Source: an uncultured Dorea sp. (GTDB lineage: Bacteria > Bacillota > Clostridia > Lachnospirales > Lachnospiraceae). From it: a stretch of DNA of 64,000 nucleotides. The notes beneath the pieces are model-generated. The model saw only the letters and a list, made by a program, of their open reading frames with translations, did no database searches and was not told the DNA's origin. Below are positions 1 to 8,224 of the stretch, in pieces; positions within the stretch are counted from its first letter, which is position 1, and the number at the start of each line of letters is the position of its first letter. The stretch spans positions 46,598 through 110,597 of the forward strand of contig UQRE01000003.1 in NCBI GenBank assembly GCA_900543415.1. Reading direction: 5' to 3'. Both the position numbers and the translations under genes were made by a program.

Positions 1-41
1 AAATTATATTGTTCTAATATACTTTGTTCATAATCCTGCAT
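1..41 (-). CDS. Start of an unidentified CDS running off the left edge
   Basis: Thirteen codons are visible (MQDYEQSILEQYN), open to the window edge. An AGGGG ribosome-binding site lies about nine bases before the ATG. The LEQY start resembles that of CotS-family spore-coat kinase-like proteins of Clostridia, but this is a weak guess from a few residues. It lies downstream of cca on the same strand and could be co-transcribed with it. Confidence 0.4.
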   Translation of the reverse strand, partial: MQDYEQSILEQYN

Positions 42-53
42 ACTTTCAATCCC

Positions 54-92
54 CTGTACTTACATATTCTCTCTAACAATATGTAAGCACAG
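54..92 (-). other. Hairpin between cca and the edge CDS
   Basis: A near-perfect 15-bp inverted repeat (arms 54-68 and 78-92, one mismatch) surrounds a nine-base loop. It has no T-run on either strand, so it is a poor intrinsic terminator. On the minus strand its 3' arm ends directly against the AGGGG ribosome-binding site of the edge CDS, so it could stabilise the cca mRNA end or affect translation of the next gene. Confidence 0.45.
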
Positions 93-129
93 GAGAAATT
101 ATGCGTCACGCGTATGCTTGATGCGATCA

Positions 130-1455
130 TCATAACCTTCCAAGCAATTCTTCTTTCGTATTTAATTCCGGTTCTTCCAGTACCAGTTCCAGAAATTCAT
201 TCAGCTTCTTCCCGATCTCTTTGCCCGGCTTCATTCCGGCAGCAATCAGATCACTTCCATTTACCGCAAGCATTCCAAGTGACACGCATTGCCCAGCCTC
301 TGTAATCTGCTCATACAAGCGTGTAACCTCTTGAATATTTGCCAGCTTTTCCTCTCTCTGGTACATGCTCTGTGCCAATGTGTCAGCCCGACGGACTTCC
401 AGATAACAGGAAAACAATTCTGTCCCGATCTTCGCCATCGCCCGGCGGACATTCTTCTCTTTTGCCGGCATACGGTAATCATGATAGTATACGAGATGGG
501 ATACCTTTCGAAGCGTATCATTATCAAACTTCAGTCTCTTAAGCACCGTTTTGGTAATCTCCTGGCTTTTAAAAGCATGATTTTTGAAATGTGCCACACC
601 GTCCTCATCTACCGTCTTAAGCGCCGGTTTTCCCATATCGTGGAACAACATGGTAAGCCGGAGTACTTTATCACTGCGTACATTCTGCATGGCGTGCAAT
701 GTATGCTCTCCCACGTTATACATGTGGTGGGGAGTCTCCTGCTCCGTCTTCATAAGTTCATCAAATTCCGGCAGGAACTGCGCTGTAATACCAAGTTCAT
801 ACGCAGTCCGAAGAAGCTCCGGACGATCAGACACCAGCATCTTAATAAGCTCCACCTGTATTCGCTCGGCGCTGATATTCTGAAGCGTAGGCGCAAGCGA
901 CTTCATACCTTCTTTCGTCTCCTCGCCAATGGCAAAACCAAGCTGCGCGGCAAATCTGACACCTCTTAAAATCCGAAGAGCATCCTCAGAAAATCGTTCT
1001 TTTGCGTTCCCCACACACCGGATAACCTTCTTTTCTAAATCTTCAAGACCTCCGAAGATATCTACCAGCCCATCCTTTTCATTATATGCCATAGCGTTAA
1101 TCGTAAAATCTCTGCGAAGAAGATCGTCTCTTAAGTTTCTGGTAAATGTTACCTCGGAAGGATGTCTGCTGTCTTCATATTTTCCATCAATACGGTAAGT
1201 CGTAACTTCAAAACCTTCCTGTTCTAAAAGCACAGTCACTGTTCCGTGCTCAATCCCTGTATCAAAAGTCTTTCGAAACAGCGCCTTCGTCTCTTCCGGC
1301 ATAGCGGACGTGGTAATGTCCCAGTCCTCCGGCTCTCTTCCCAGAATCGAATCTCGCACGCAGCCTCCTACAGCGTAGGCTTCAAAGCCATGTTCCTGTA
1401 ACGTTTTTATAATTGTATGAACCTTTGGGGGTAGTTGAATCTTAATCATGCTCAC
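130..1455 (-). CDS. cca: CCA-adding tRNA nucleotidyltransferase with HD domain
   Basis: The enzyme adds or repairs the 3' CCA of tRNA from CTP and ATP. The N-terminus has the class II nucleotidyltransferase signature GGCVRDSILG followed by DWDI (the two metal-binding aspartates), then the RRDFTINAMAY and RILRGVRFAA motifs and a C-terminal HD domain with LFHDMGKP and YYHDYR. At 441 residues it has the usual length for HD-bearing Firmicute enzymes. The start is GTG at 1455 or ATG at 1449; GGAGG lies seven bases before the GTG. It overlaps the stop of the upstream remnant. The tRNA-Asn at the right edge lacks an encoded CCA, consistent with a need for this enzyme. Confidence 0.95.
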   Translation of the reverse strand: MSMIKIQLPPKVHTIIKTLQEHGFEAYAVGGCVRDSILGREPEDWDITTSAMPEETKALFRKTFDTGIEHGTVTVLLEQEGFEVTTYRIDGKYEDSRHPSEVTFTRNLRDDLLRRDFTINAMAYNEKDGLVDIFGGLEDLEKKVIRCVGNAKERFSEDALRILRGVRFAAQLGFAIGEETKEGMKSLAPTLQNISAERIQVELIKMLVSDRPELLRTAYELGITAQFLPEFDELMKTEQETPHHMYNVGEHTLHAMQNVRSDKVLRLTMLFHDMGKPALKTVDEDGVAHFKNHAFKSQEITKTVLKRLKFDNDTLRKVSHLVYYHDYRMPAKEKNVRRAMAKIGTELFSCYLEVRRADTLAQSMYQREEKLANIQEVTRLYEQITEAGQCVSLGMLAVNGSDLIAAGMKPGKEIGKKLNEFLELVLEEPELNTKEELLGRL

Positions 1456-1691
1456 AGAAGTTCCTCCATCAGTTTCTTCTGATATTCCGGCTCCGTTGCC
1501 GCCTTAATAATATCCGCTGTCCGGTTCTGTTCTGCCAGAAGCTTATTCAGAGCGTTAATGCGCTGAGCTGCTTTTTCCGCTGCTTTTTCTGCTGCTTTTT
1601 CTACATCTTCCGCAAATAACTCATGGAATGCCTCACACATATATCTTTCCTCCTCCATCTTCTCCTTATTTGCACGAACGATCAGATCCAT
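1452..1691 (-). pseudogene. C-terminal remnant of an Rpn-family nuclease (PD-(D/E)XK transposase-like)
   Basis: The 79 residues match the tail typical of Rpn / recombination-promoting nuclease proteins: a Met-Cys-x-Ala-hydrophobic-x-Glu-Leu stretch, a short (A)EKA repeat, then NALNKLLAEQNRTADIIKAA and a K/E-rich end. The same frame stays open upstream to about 1875 and keeps family-like sequence to about 1790 (ERDLEGREEINELVRRYEER), but there is no ATG and no nuclease core. Family members are usually near 300 residues, so this is a truncated gene. It may still be translated, since its stop overlaps the cca start. Confidence 0.6.
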
Positions 1692-1961
1692 AACTGCCTG
1701 ATAATATCGGGATGATTTTCTTTCTTCATACCGTCTTACCAGTTCGTTGATTTCTTCTCTGCCCTCCAGATCTCGTTCTTTCAGTATAATACAACTACAT
1801 ATTTTCGTGCAACTAAAATTGGATTTGCCGAAAGCTGATAAAAACCAGTTCGGAAGCCGCTTGGCTCATCATTGATAATTCATAGAAGCAAGAATTACTT
1901 CTAAGAATTTTATGTATGATCACTATAATAAATCAAACTCTGAAAGTCAAGTCACATTTAG
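1692..1961. other. Degraded sequence between the Rpn remnant and proS
   Basis: About 100 bases next to 1691 still read as Rpn-like protein in the remnant's frame, and the frame closes with a TGA near 1875. Beyond that I see no gene, RNA motif or convincing promoter; it looks like decayed sequence. Confidence 0.4.
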
Positions 1962-1994
1962 AAAAAAACGGAGCGACCGCAATCGGTCACTCCG
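1962..1994 (-). terminator. Intrinsic terminator of proS
   Basis: On the minus strand an 11-bp GC-rich stem (arms 1984-1994 and 1969-1979, one mismatch) with a four-base loop is followed by seven T residues (1968-1962). It lies 20 bases after the proS stop. Confidence 0.9.
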
Positions 1995-2013
1995 CCATAT
2001 GCTAACATAAATC

Positions 2014-3453
2014 TTAGTAAGATTTTCCCCAGTATGCCATGTGTTTTGCAGGTTTTCCACAGTAGATACATTTATCGGAAATCATTTCTTCATCCTCGAT
2101 CAGGCATCGTGTTGCCGCTCCGCCTGTTGCGTATTTTACTTCACCTTCACATTCCGGATCTCCACACCAGCATGCTTTTACAAAACCACGATTTGCTTTG
2201 AACTTCTCTACCATTTCATCCATAGTCACTGCTGTATCGATGTGGTTGTCAAGGAATTCCTTAGCTCTGTCATACATATCCTGCTGTTCCTGCTCTAAGA
2301 TTTCACGCAGTTTTACTGCAATGTCATCCAGAGATACGACAATCTTCTCACGTGTATCACGACGAACAACAACAACCTGATTTTTCTCGATATCTTTTGG
2401 TCCGATCTCGATACGGGTTGGAATACCAAGGATCTCCTGTTCAGAGAATTTCCATCCAGGACTCTTCTCAGAATCATCGATCTTCACGCGGTATCCTGCT
2501 TTCTTAAGCTCGTCAAGCAATGCGTATGCCCGGTCAAGCACACCTTCTTTGTGCTGCGCGATCGGAATCACTCTACACTCAACCGGCGCAACGTGTGGTG
2601 GAAGAACAAGTCCGTCATCATCACCGTGAACCATGATAAGCGCTCCGATACTTCTTGTGGACCATCCCCATGATGTCTCGTATACACTGTGAGGTTCATT
2701 GTTTTTATCAATATATTTAATACCAAATGCATCCGGGAATCCACTTCCGAAGAAATGGCTTGTTGCAGACTGTAATGCCTTACCATCATGCATCAATGCT
2801 TCTACTGTGTAAGTGTCCTGAGCTCCGGCAAATTTCTCGTGTTCTGCTTTTCTTCCTGATACATAAGGAATCGCCATTGTCTCTCTGTAGCAGTCTTCAT
2901 ATACATGGAACATCTGAATTGTACGTTCTTCCGCTTCTTCATATGTTGCGTGAATGGTGTGTCCTTCCTGCCATAAGAACTCTCTGGAACGAAGGAAAGG
3001 TCTTGTTGTCTTCTCCCAACGAAGTACGCTGTTCCACTGGTTCCATACTTTCGGAAGATCACGATAAGATTTTACTGTTCTTGCCCACAGGTCACAAAAT
3101 AAAGTCTCAGAAGTAGGACGGATACAAAGTCTCTCCTGTAATCTCTCCATACCACCGTGTGTTACCCATGCAACTTCCGGTGCAAATCCGTCAATGTGAT
3201 CTGACTCTTTCTCCAAAAGACTTTCCGGAATTAAAAGTGGCAAAGATACGTTCTCTACCCCTGTCTCTTTAAAACGTCTGTCCAAGTCTGCCTGAATCAG
3301 TTCCCAGATTGCATATCCGTTTGGCAGATAGTTAAGACATCCTTTTACACTTGAATAATCACAAAGCTCTGCTTCTCGCACAACATCTGTATACCACTGT
3401 GCGAAATTTTCATCACGAGGTGTGATGTTTTTGACTAATTTTTCTTTTGCCAT
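2014..3453 (-). CDS. proS: Prolyl-tRNA synthetase, short form without editing insertion
   Basis: This enzyme charges tRNA-Pro with proline using ATP. It has class II synthetase motifs (RPTSETLF; WNQWNSVLRWEKTTRPFLR around motif 2; the TSWGWSTRSIGALIM motif 3 region) and ends with the zinc-binding tail of the archaeal/eukaryotic-like ProRS group (CWCGDPEC, CIYCGKPAKHMAYWGKSY). The roughly 180-residue editing domain of the long bacterial form is absent. I place the start at 3453 (MAKEKLVKN, 479 residues), where AAGGAG sits ten bases upstream; an in-frame ATG at 3483 lacks such a site. Expression should be controlled by the upstream T-box. Confidence 0.96.
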   Translation of the reverse strand: MAKEKLVKNITPRDENFAQWYTDVVREAELCDYSSVKGCLNYLPNGYAIWELIQADLDRRFKETGVENVSLPLLIPESLLEKESDHIDGFAPEVAWVTHGGMERLQERLCIRPTSETLFCDLWARTVKSYRDLPKVWNQWNSVLRWEKTTRPFLRSREFLWQEGHTIHATYEEAEERTIQMFHVYEDCYRETMAIPYVSGRKAEHEKFAGAQDTYTVEALMHDGKALQSATSHFFGSGFPDAFGIKYIDKNNEPHSVYETSWGWSTRSIGALIMVHGDDDGLVLPPHVAPVECRVIPIAQHKEGVLDRAYALLDELKKAGYRVKIDDSEKSPGWKFSEQEILGIPTRIEIGPKDIEKNQVVVVRRDTREKIVVSLDDIAVKLREILEQEQQDMYDRAKEFLDNHIDTAVTMDEMVEKFKANRGFVKACWCGDPECEGEVKYATGGAATRCLIEDEEMISDKCIYCGKPAKHMAYWGKSY

Positions 3454-3534
3454 GTTTCTCTTCTCCTTTTCATACATTTTCACGAAGCCCTTGCCCCGCC
3501 TTATATTTTACGAAGAGCGCATCCTGTTGGAAAC

Positions 3535-3765
3535 AAAAAAACGCCAAGCCTCCTGCGCTCCCTGCGAAAGGGACCGAAAAGCTCGGCGGTACCACCCTAG
3601 TTAACTGCAACCCACTTACAGTTCTCTCATTTATCGTTATCGCTGATAAGCGCTGTATTTTCATACAGAGGCTCCAAGGCCGGTTCCATATAAGTGTTAG
3701 GCAGAAATCTCGCACCATCTGATTTCCTCTCTGAGCCGGCTTACATGTACTAATCCTCTTCACAG
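3535..3765 (-). ncRNA. T-box leader (tRNA-Pro-sensing) of proS
   Basis: On the minus strand the conserved T-box sequence AGGGTGGTACCGCCGAGC occupies 3598-3581. It is followed by a GC-rich terminator stem beginning in CGCCGAGC and closing with GCTTGGCG, then seven T (3541-3535). Upstream, GAAGAGG (3762-3756), AGTACA and AGAGAGGAAAT fit stem I with its specifier-loop and AGAGAG elements. The UGGU bulge matches a discriminator A, as in bacterial tRNA-Pro. I could not place the specifier codon with confidence. Uncharged tRNA-Pro is expected to favour read-through into proS. Confidence 0.92.
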
Positions 3766-3788
3766 CCAAAAATCTTGAGTTAAACGTA

Positions 3789-3817
3789 ATTTTAATCTAT
3801 ACACTTTCGTTTGTCAA
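3789..3817 (-). promoter_or_regulatory. Sigma-A promoter of the T-box/proS transcript
   Basis: A perfect TTGACA -35 (3817-3812) is separated by 17 bases from a TAAAAT -10 (3794-3789) and sits just upstream of the T-box 5' end. Confidence 0.88.
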
Positions 3818-3868
3818 GGTCTGAAATTCCTTCCTTTTACCAGATTCTCGACATTTTTCTATTCATTC

Positions 3869-3897
3869 TTTTCATATATACATATCAATGATATAAT
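3869..3897 (+). promoter_or_regulatory. Extended -10 promoter abutting the amidase ATG
   Basis: TTTTCA (3869-3874), a 17-base spacer and TGA-TATAAT (TATAAT at 3892-3897, TG one base before it) form an extended -10 promoter. The expected transcription start is about seven bases after the box, at or beside the ATG at 3905, which implies a leaderless mRNA. Confidence 0.7.
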
Positions 3898-3904
3898 TAA
3901 ACAC

Positions 3905-5107
3905 ATGAAGTATTTAAGAACATGTACCCTGCTGCTCTGCCTTCTGACTGCATCAGTATCTCTATCGGTATGCGGTTCTAAAGAAGAGCATCAGCCGGAC
4001 AAAACACAAACCGAAAAACAATTGAATACAGACAAAAACACTTCGATAAAATCAAAGGAACAACCTCCTGTAAAAGTGACCGATACAACATTTACAAGAC
4101 TGTCCCGAACAGAGCTTCAGATTTCATGGTCGGATTCTCTCAATCCTTATGTCGCGAAATATGATGTTCTTCGTAAATGTCCCGAACATTCCCAATGGAC
4201 GGTCATCCAGACGCTCCACTCAGATGGAGAAACACTGGGGCGAACACTTGCTGTCACAGATACGCTGTCTGACGATTCCATGCAGCAATACCTTTACCGA
4301 GTGGATATAACCGCAGCTTCTCCGGATAAATACAAGAGCGAATCCGGCAAAGAGATTCCGGCAACAAATCTTATTCTCTGTATTGATCCCGGACATTTCG
4401 AAGGAAAAAATGCTGTTACCTCAGATGATCTTGGCTACGCAGAAGGAGATTTTACTCTGGCACTTGCTATTGAACTTGAGAAAACGCTGAAAGAAACTTA
4501 TGGAATCAGTTCCAAGCTCACGCGCAATTCCGGCACGATTACCATTGACGGATATGAAGACCGGCAATTAGATTCTTCACACATCAGTCTGCGCGGAGAA
4601 CTGGCAAAGGATTGCGACCTATTTGTATCCCTTCACACCAACGCCAATCTGGAAAATGCCGGCGGCTCCCCAACCGAGCAGCAGCCCATTTCCATAAATA
4701 AACCGATTATTTTCGTTAATTCCGTTGCGCTTGACAATCCGACAGCGCTTCGCATTGCAAATGAAGCAGGCAGCCGCCTCGCCGCCGCTTCTTTTGACAA
4801 AGGTCTTTCGGAAACCAAAGCCTTTCGGGAAGCCCAAAAACAAGAAGTCCTTGAATGGACGGACGCCTATAATGACAGCCGTGACAAAGAAGGAACCGTA
4901 TGTAAGCGCACGGGAACAAAAGGGGATTACTATGGTGTTCTGCGCGGAGCTTCTAACGTACAGGTTCCCGGTCTCATCATCGAACACGGATTTCATACTG
5001 TGCCGGAGGTTCGTCAGGCTGCTGTTAAAGGGGACTTAAAAGCGGTCTGGAGCAAAGCAGATGCAGAAGGTATCGCTGCCGGTTTTGGTCTTTTAGAAAA
5101 TGAATAA
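3905..5107 (+). CDS. Secreted N-acetylmuramoyl-L-alanine amidase (Amidase_3)
   Basis: A zinc amidase that would cut the amide between MurNAc and L-Ala in peptidoglycan outside the membrane. Residues 1-23 form a signal peptide ending at a Cys in an imperfect lipobox (LSVC), so it may be a lipoprotein. A polar linker and a fibronectin-III-like region (about 55-150) come before the catalytic domain. There DPGH (H164), E180, the SLHTNAN motif (H244) and IEHGFHT (E360) supply the zinc ligands and catalytic glutamate. No Shine-Dalgarno sequence precedes the ATG, and the signal peptide argues against a later start. The next gene encodes another surface-associated protein on the same strand. Confidence 0.88.
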   Translation: MKYLRTCTLLLCLLTASVSLSVCGSKEEHQPDKTQTEKQLNTDKNTSIKSKEQPPVKVTDTTFTRLSRTELQISWSDSLNPYVAKYDVLRKCPEHSQWTVIQTLHSDGETLGRTLAVTDTLSDDSMQQYLYRVDITAASPDKYKSESGKEIPATNLILCIDPGHFEGKNAVTSDDLGYAEGDFTLALAIELEKTLKETYGISSKLTRNSGTITIDGYEDRQLDSSHISLRGELAKDCDLFVSLHTNANLENAGGSPTEQQPISINKPIIFVNSVALDNPTALRIANEAGSRLAAASFDKGLSETKAFREAQKQEVLEWTDAYNDSRDKEGTVCKRTGTKGDYYGVLRGASNVQVPGLIIEHGFHTVPEVRQAAVKGDLKAVWSKADAEGIAAGFGLLENE

Positions 5108-5160
5108 TTACATAAGGAAACTTTTATTTATAATAACTTGAGAGTAAAGGAGAAACTATT

Positions 5161-7155
5161 ATGTTTTGTAAAAATTGTGGAAGTCCACTGGATGATAATG
5201 CTTCATTCTGTGGCAATTGCGGCGCAAAAGTAAATCAAGAAAAGGCTCAAGCCGAACCTTCTTCAAATAAAGAAAAACATTCGCCACTGAAATTTGTATT
5301 TCTGATTCTCACCCTGCTTCTGGTCTGCGGCGGTCTCTATGCTACCGTCGGATTAAATATGCGCAAAAACCATTTGATGTCTAAAATAGAAGAATCAAAA
5401 GTTGACGAATATGTAACTGCCGGAAAAAGACTGAACAAACAGTGGTCAAAACTTGGCATTACTGACTTTTCTGACAAGAACGATCTTTTAAAGGATTTTA
5501 AAAAGATCAACAAAAATGTTTCCGATTTCCAGTCCTGCAGCAAAGAGGTCAAAACCATGCAGGAAGAAAAAGCACACTATGATCTCGCACACGAAAAATA
5601 CGAAGAATATGAAAAACTTCTTTCTGACTGTGCAGATGCAATAAAAGAAGAAGACGCCTCCGGCGCCTTAGAACTCTTTCAGGAAGTCAAACAATCTTTC
5701 TCTGATTTAAAAGCAGCCAATGATGATTACATCGATGACCGCATTGACACTTACGAAAATCTGGACCTTAAAGGTGCCGAAGACAAAGTTAAAACGTCCT
5801 ACGACAAAAATCTTTCTAAAATCCATGAGCTTGCAAAGAGTGAAGACCGCGATTACAAAGCGCTCCAAAAAGCATTTAACACAATGGATCAAGCAATTTT
5901 CATGTATATCGAACCGAAAAATCCTTTGGAGGTCACCGTTCAGCAGGTAGACGCCTCTGAATTTCCAAAGGTGAAATTATATGTGAACCTGAAAGATCCT
6001 GCCACTCAAAAGGTTCCCGACAATCTGGATAAGGCGCTTTTCTATATCAACAAAGAGGATGCAAATCAGAAATACATCAAGCAGGTTGTCACTTCTGTAA
6101 ACCAGCTCAATGAGAAAGAAGCGCTGAAGATCAACATGGTTGCTGACGTCAGCGGAAGTATGGACGGGGCACCGCTTGCAGAAGCAAAAAACATCATGAT
6201 TAATTTCATTAACAGTGTACAGTTTGACGCAGGCGACCTTGTAGAACTTACATCCTTTTCCACAGGTGTGCGCCTGGAGCGGGAATTTTGTGATGACCCG
6301 AATGTTTTGACAAACGACATAAATGCACTTTATACCGATGATATGACCAGTCTCTATGATGCTCTCTATACAGCGGTTGAACGTGTAGCAACCCAGACAG
6401 GTGCAAGATGTGTCATCGCTTTCACCGATGGAAACGATAACTATAGTAACTGTACTCCTCAGGATGTCATCGATGTGGCTAAGCGTTACCATATTCCGGT
6501 CTTTATCATCGGCATTGGTTCGGTTAATTCCAACGATCCAAGCCAGATTGCAGCTCAGACCGGCGGAGCTTATTATAATATCAACACCGTTGACTCTATG
6601 CAAAATATCTATGATGAAATCTATCAGATGGAAAAAGAACTCTACCTTGTAGAATTTGAAGACAACACCGGAGCAACGGTAAAAGATACCGCTCAGATCG
6701 AAGCCGGATACCACAGTCTGGAATACGGCGGAAAATGCAGCTATTCTTACACACCGAATGTACTGCTTAATCCGAACAGCACTTCCATTTATCAGGATGG
6801 TCCGGAAGCAGTTGTAGAAAGATACTTGAAGAACTTCCCTCAGGCTGTCACAGATTCCGACTTTTCACTGATTGCAGACTGTATGAAGCAAGGCAGCGCA
6901 ATCTATACCGAACAGGAAAAATATGTGAAACGCAATATTGAAGAGACTCTGGATTCTTACGAGATTGTGGACACCCAATACAGCGGAGACAGCAACTGCG
7001 TAATCTCTACACGGGAAACATACTATGTTCAAGTACAGGGCAAAGCTCTTCAGCTCATGACACAGGAATGTAAATACTCCTTAGAGAAAAACGGAAATGA
7101 CTGGAAGATGACTTCCTTCGTTGATCTCAAAGTCACTTCAAGAATTAAACAATAA
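5161..7155 (+). CDS. Zinc-ribbon, single-TM, VWA-domain protein
   Basis: The N-terminus is a double-cysteine zinc ribbon (CxxC at MFCKNCG and again at SFCGNCGAK), followed by one membrane helix near 42-62. A charged coiled region (about 75-230) then leads to a von Willebrand factor A domain beginning near 320 with an intact MIDAS motif (DVSGSMDG), the conserved Thr/Asp positions and AFTDGND. The C-terminal 120 residues look like an NTF2-like or DUF4878-type fold. The likely layout is a cytoplasmic ribbon with an extracellular metal-dependent adhesion or interaction domain; the partner is unknown. The start is set by AGGAG seven bases upstream. It may form an operon with the amidase before it and the pseudouridine synthase after it. 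Confidence 0.8.
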   Translation: MFCKNCGSPLDDNASFCGNCGAKVNQEKAQAEPSSNKEKHSPLKFVFLILTLLLVCGGLYATVGLNMRKNHLMSKIEESKVDEYVTAGKRLNKQWSKLGITDFSDKNDLLKDFKKINKNVSDFQSCSKEVKTMQEEKAHYDLAHEKYEEYEKLLSDCADAIKEEDASGALELFQEVKQSFSDLKAANDDYIDDRIDTYENLDLKGAEDKVKTSYDKNLSKIHELAKSEDRDYKALQKAFNTMDQAIFMYIEPKNPLEVTVQQVDASEFPKVKLYVNLKDPATQKVPDNLDKALFYINKEDANQKYIKQVVTSVNQLNEKEALKINMVADVSGSMDGAPLAEAKNIMINFINSVQFDAGDLVELTSFSTGVRLEREFCDDPNVLTNDINALYTDDMTSLYDALYTAVERVATQTGARCVIAFTDGNDNYSNCTPQDVIDVAKRYHIPVFIIGIGSVNSNDPSQIAAQTGGAYYNINTVDSMQNIYDEIYQMEKELYLVEFEDNTGATVKDTAQIEAGYHSLEYGGKCSYSYTPNVLLNPNSTSIYQDGPEAVVERYLKNFPQAVTDSDFSLIADCMKQGSAIYTEQEKYVKRNIEETLDSYEIVDTQYSGDSNCVISTRETYYVQVQGKALQLMTQECKYSLEKNGNDWKMTSFVDLKVTSRIKQ

Positions 7156-7173
7156 CAATTAGGAACTTTAGAA

Positions 7174-7848
7174 ATGATAAATTCTTTGAACATTTTATAT
7201 GAAGACAACCACATCCTTGTCTGCGAAAAGCCTTCCGGTATCGCCGTACAAAGCCGGCGTATCGGAACTGCGGACATGGAATCACTTTTAAAAAATCATA
7301 TTTTCCGGGAAGGTAACGGACAGCGTCCTCCCTATCTGGCAGTCATTCACCGATTGGATCAGCCTGTGCGCGGTATCCTTGTATTTGCGAAAACACCTTT
7401 CAGCGCAAAAGAGTTAAACCGTCAGCTGACAGATGGTTCCTTCGGAAAATACTACCGTGCATTGGCAGATGGTATTCCGTCTAAACCGGAAGGAATCTTG
7501 ACCGATTATATGATAAAAAACGGACGCACCAACTTATCGTCTATTTGCGCCAAAGACCAGCCCGGTGCTAAACAGGCGCGCCTTACTTACCATACGGTTG
7601 CACCGGAAAAGCTTTTCTTTCCTGCACCGGCTGCCTCCTCTCGTCAGACAGAATTGGAAATTAAGTTAGACACCGGACGTCATCATCAAATCCGCTGTCA
7701 ACTGGCTCACCTTGGCTGTCCGATTGTAGGAGATGCAAAATACAATCCAAATGCACAGCACGGGACAACCATCTGCCTGTGCGCTTATAAGCTGGAGTTC
7801 CGGCATCCAAAGACGAAGAAAAAACTGACATTTAAACTCTCAACATAA
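7174..7848 (+). CDS. RluA-family pseudouridine synthase
   Basis: It isomerises uridine to pseudouridine in rRNA or tRNA. The catalytic motif is IHRLDQPVRG with the invariant Asp; the usual HRLDxxTSG is altered in its last part. RHHQIRCQLAHLG is the second family motif. At 224 residues it lacks an N-terminal S4 domain, like the short TruC/YqcB-type members, so the target site cannot be given. The gene starts 18 bases after the VWA gene and ends just before a strong hairpin. Confidence 0.87.
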   Translation: MINSLNILYEDNHILVCEKPSGIAVQSRRIGTADMESLLKNHIFREGNGQRPPYLAVIHRLDQPVRGILVFAKTPFSAKELNRQLTDGSFGKYYRALADGIPSKPEGILTDYMIKNGRTNLSSICAKDQPGAKQARLTYHTVAPEKLFFPAPAASSRQTELEIKLDTGRHHQIRCQLAHLGCPIVGDAKYNPNAQHGTTICLCAYKLEFRHPKTKKKLTFKLST

Positions 7849-7897
7849 AAACATGCCTGTGGGAACCAAAATACTGCTTCCCACAGGCATGTTTTAT
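7849..7897. terminator. Bidirectional terminator between the rluA-like gene and spoVG
   Basis: A 16-bp perfect stem (7849-7864 with 7879-7894) around a 14-base loop is flanked by A/T runs on both sides. It can end the plus-strand unit and the minus-strand glgC-glgD-spoVG unit. Confidence 0.88.
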
Positions 7898-7916
7898 ATT
7901 GTAATTATTTTTTCAA

Positions 7917-8192
7917 TTATACTTCCTCAGGTTCCTCTGTCAGAGCCTCTTCATATTTCTCAAGAATAATCTTTTGAAACCGCTCTCTTGTCCCTGAGTT
8001 AATTGGATGAGCAATATCTCTATACTCTCCATCTAATGCCTTCTTACTTGGCATTGCGATGAAAACACCTTTTTCACCTTCAATGACTTTAATGTCATGT
8101 ACTACAAACTCATCATCCATAGTAATTGACACAACCGCCTTTAATTTTCCCTCTTTTGCGACTTTTCGCACACGTACATCTGTAATTTGCAT
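7917..8192 (-). CDS. spoVG: SpoVG regulator
   Basis: A small nucleic-acid-binding regulator known in Firmicutes from sporulation septation, virulence and cell-wall control. The sequence is typical: MQITDVRVRKV, the core IKVIEGEKGVFIAMPSKK and HPINSGTRERFQ. I start it at 8192 (91 residues) because AAGGGG lies ten bases upstream; the longer frame to 8225 adds an untypical leader. It begins 32 bases after glgD, so it is probably co-transcribed with the glycogen genes. Confidence 0.95.
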   Translation of the reverse strand: MQITDVRVRKVAKEGKLKAVVSITMDDEFVVHDIKVIEGEKGVFIAMPSKKALDGEYRDIAHPINSGTRERFQKIILEKYEEALTEEPEEV

Positions 8193-8224
8193 TCTCTTCT
8201 GCCCCTTTCTTACAAGCCGCTGCA

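Noticed and set aside
3470..3769. 99-residue minus-strand ORF over the proS leader
   Set aside because: The region is explained by the T-box RNA; the frame has no ribosome-binding site.
5977..6714. 245-residue minus-strand ORF inside the VWA gene
   Set aside because: It lies antisense to the conserved VWA domain, with biased composition from the opposite strand and no family match.
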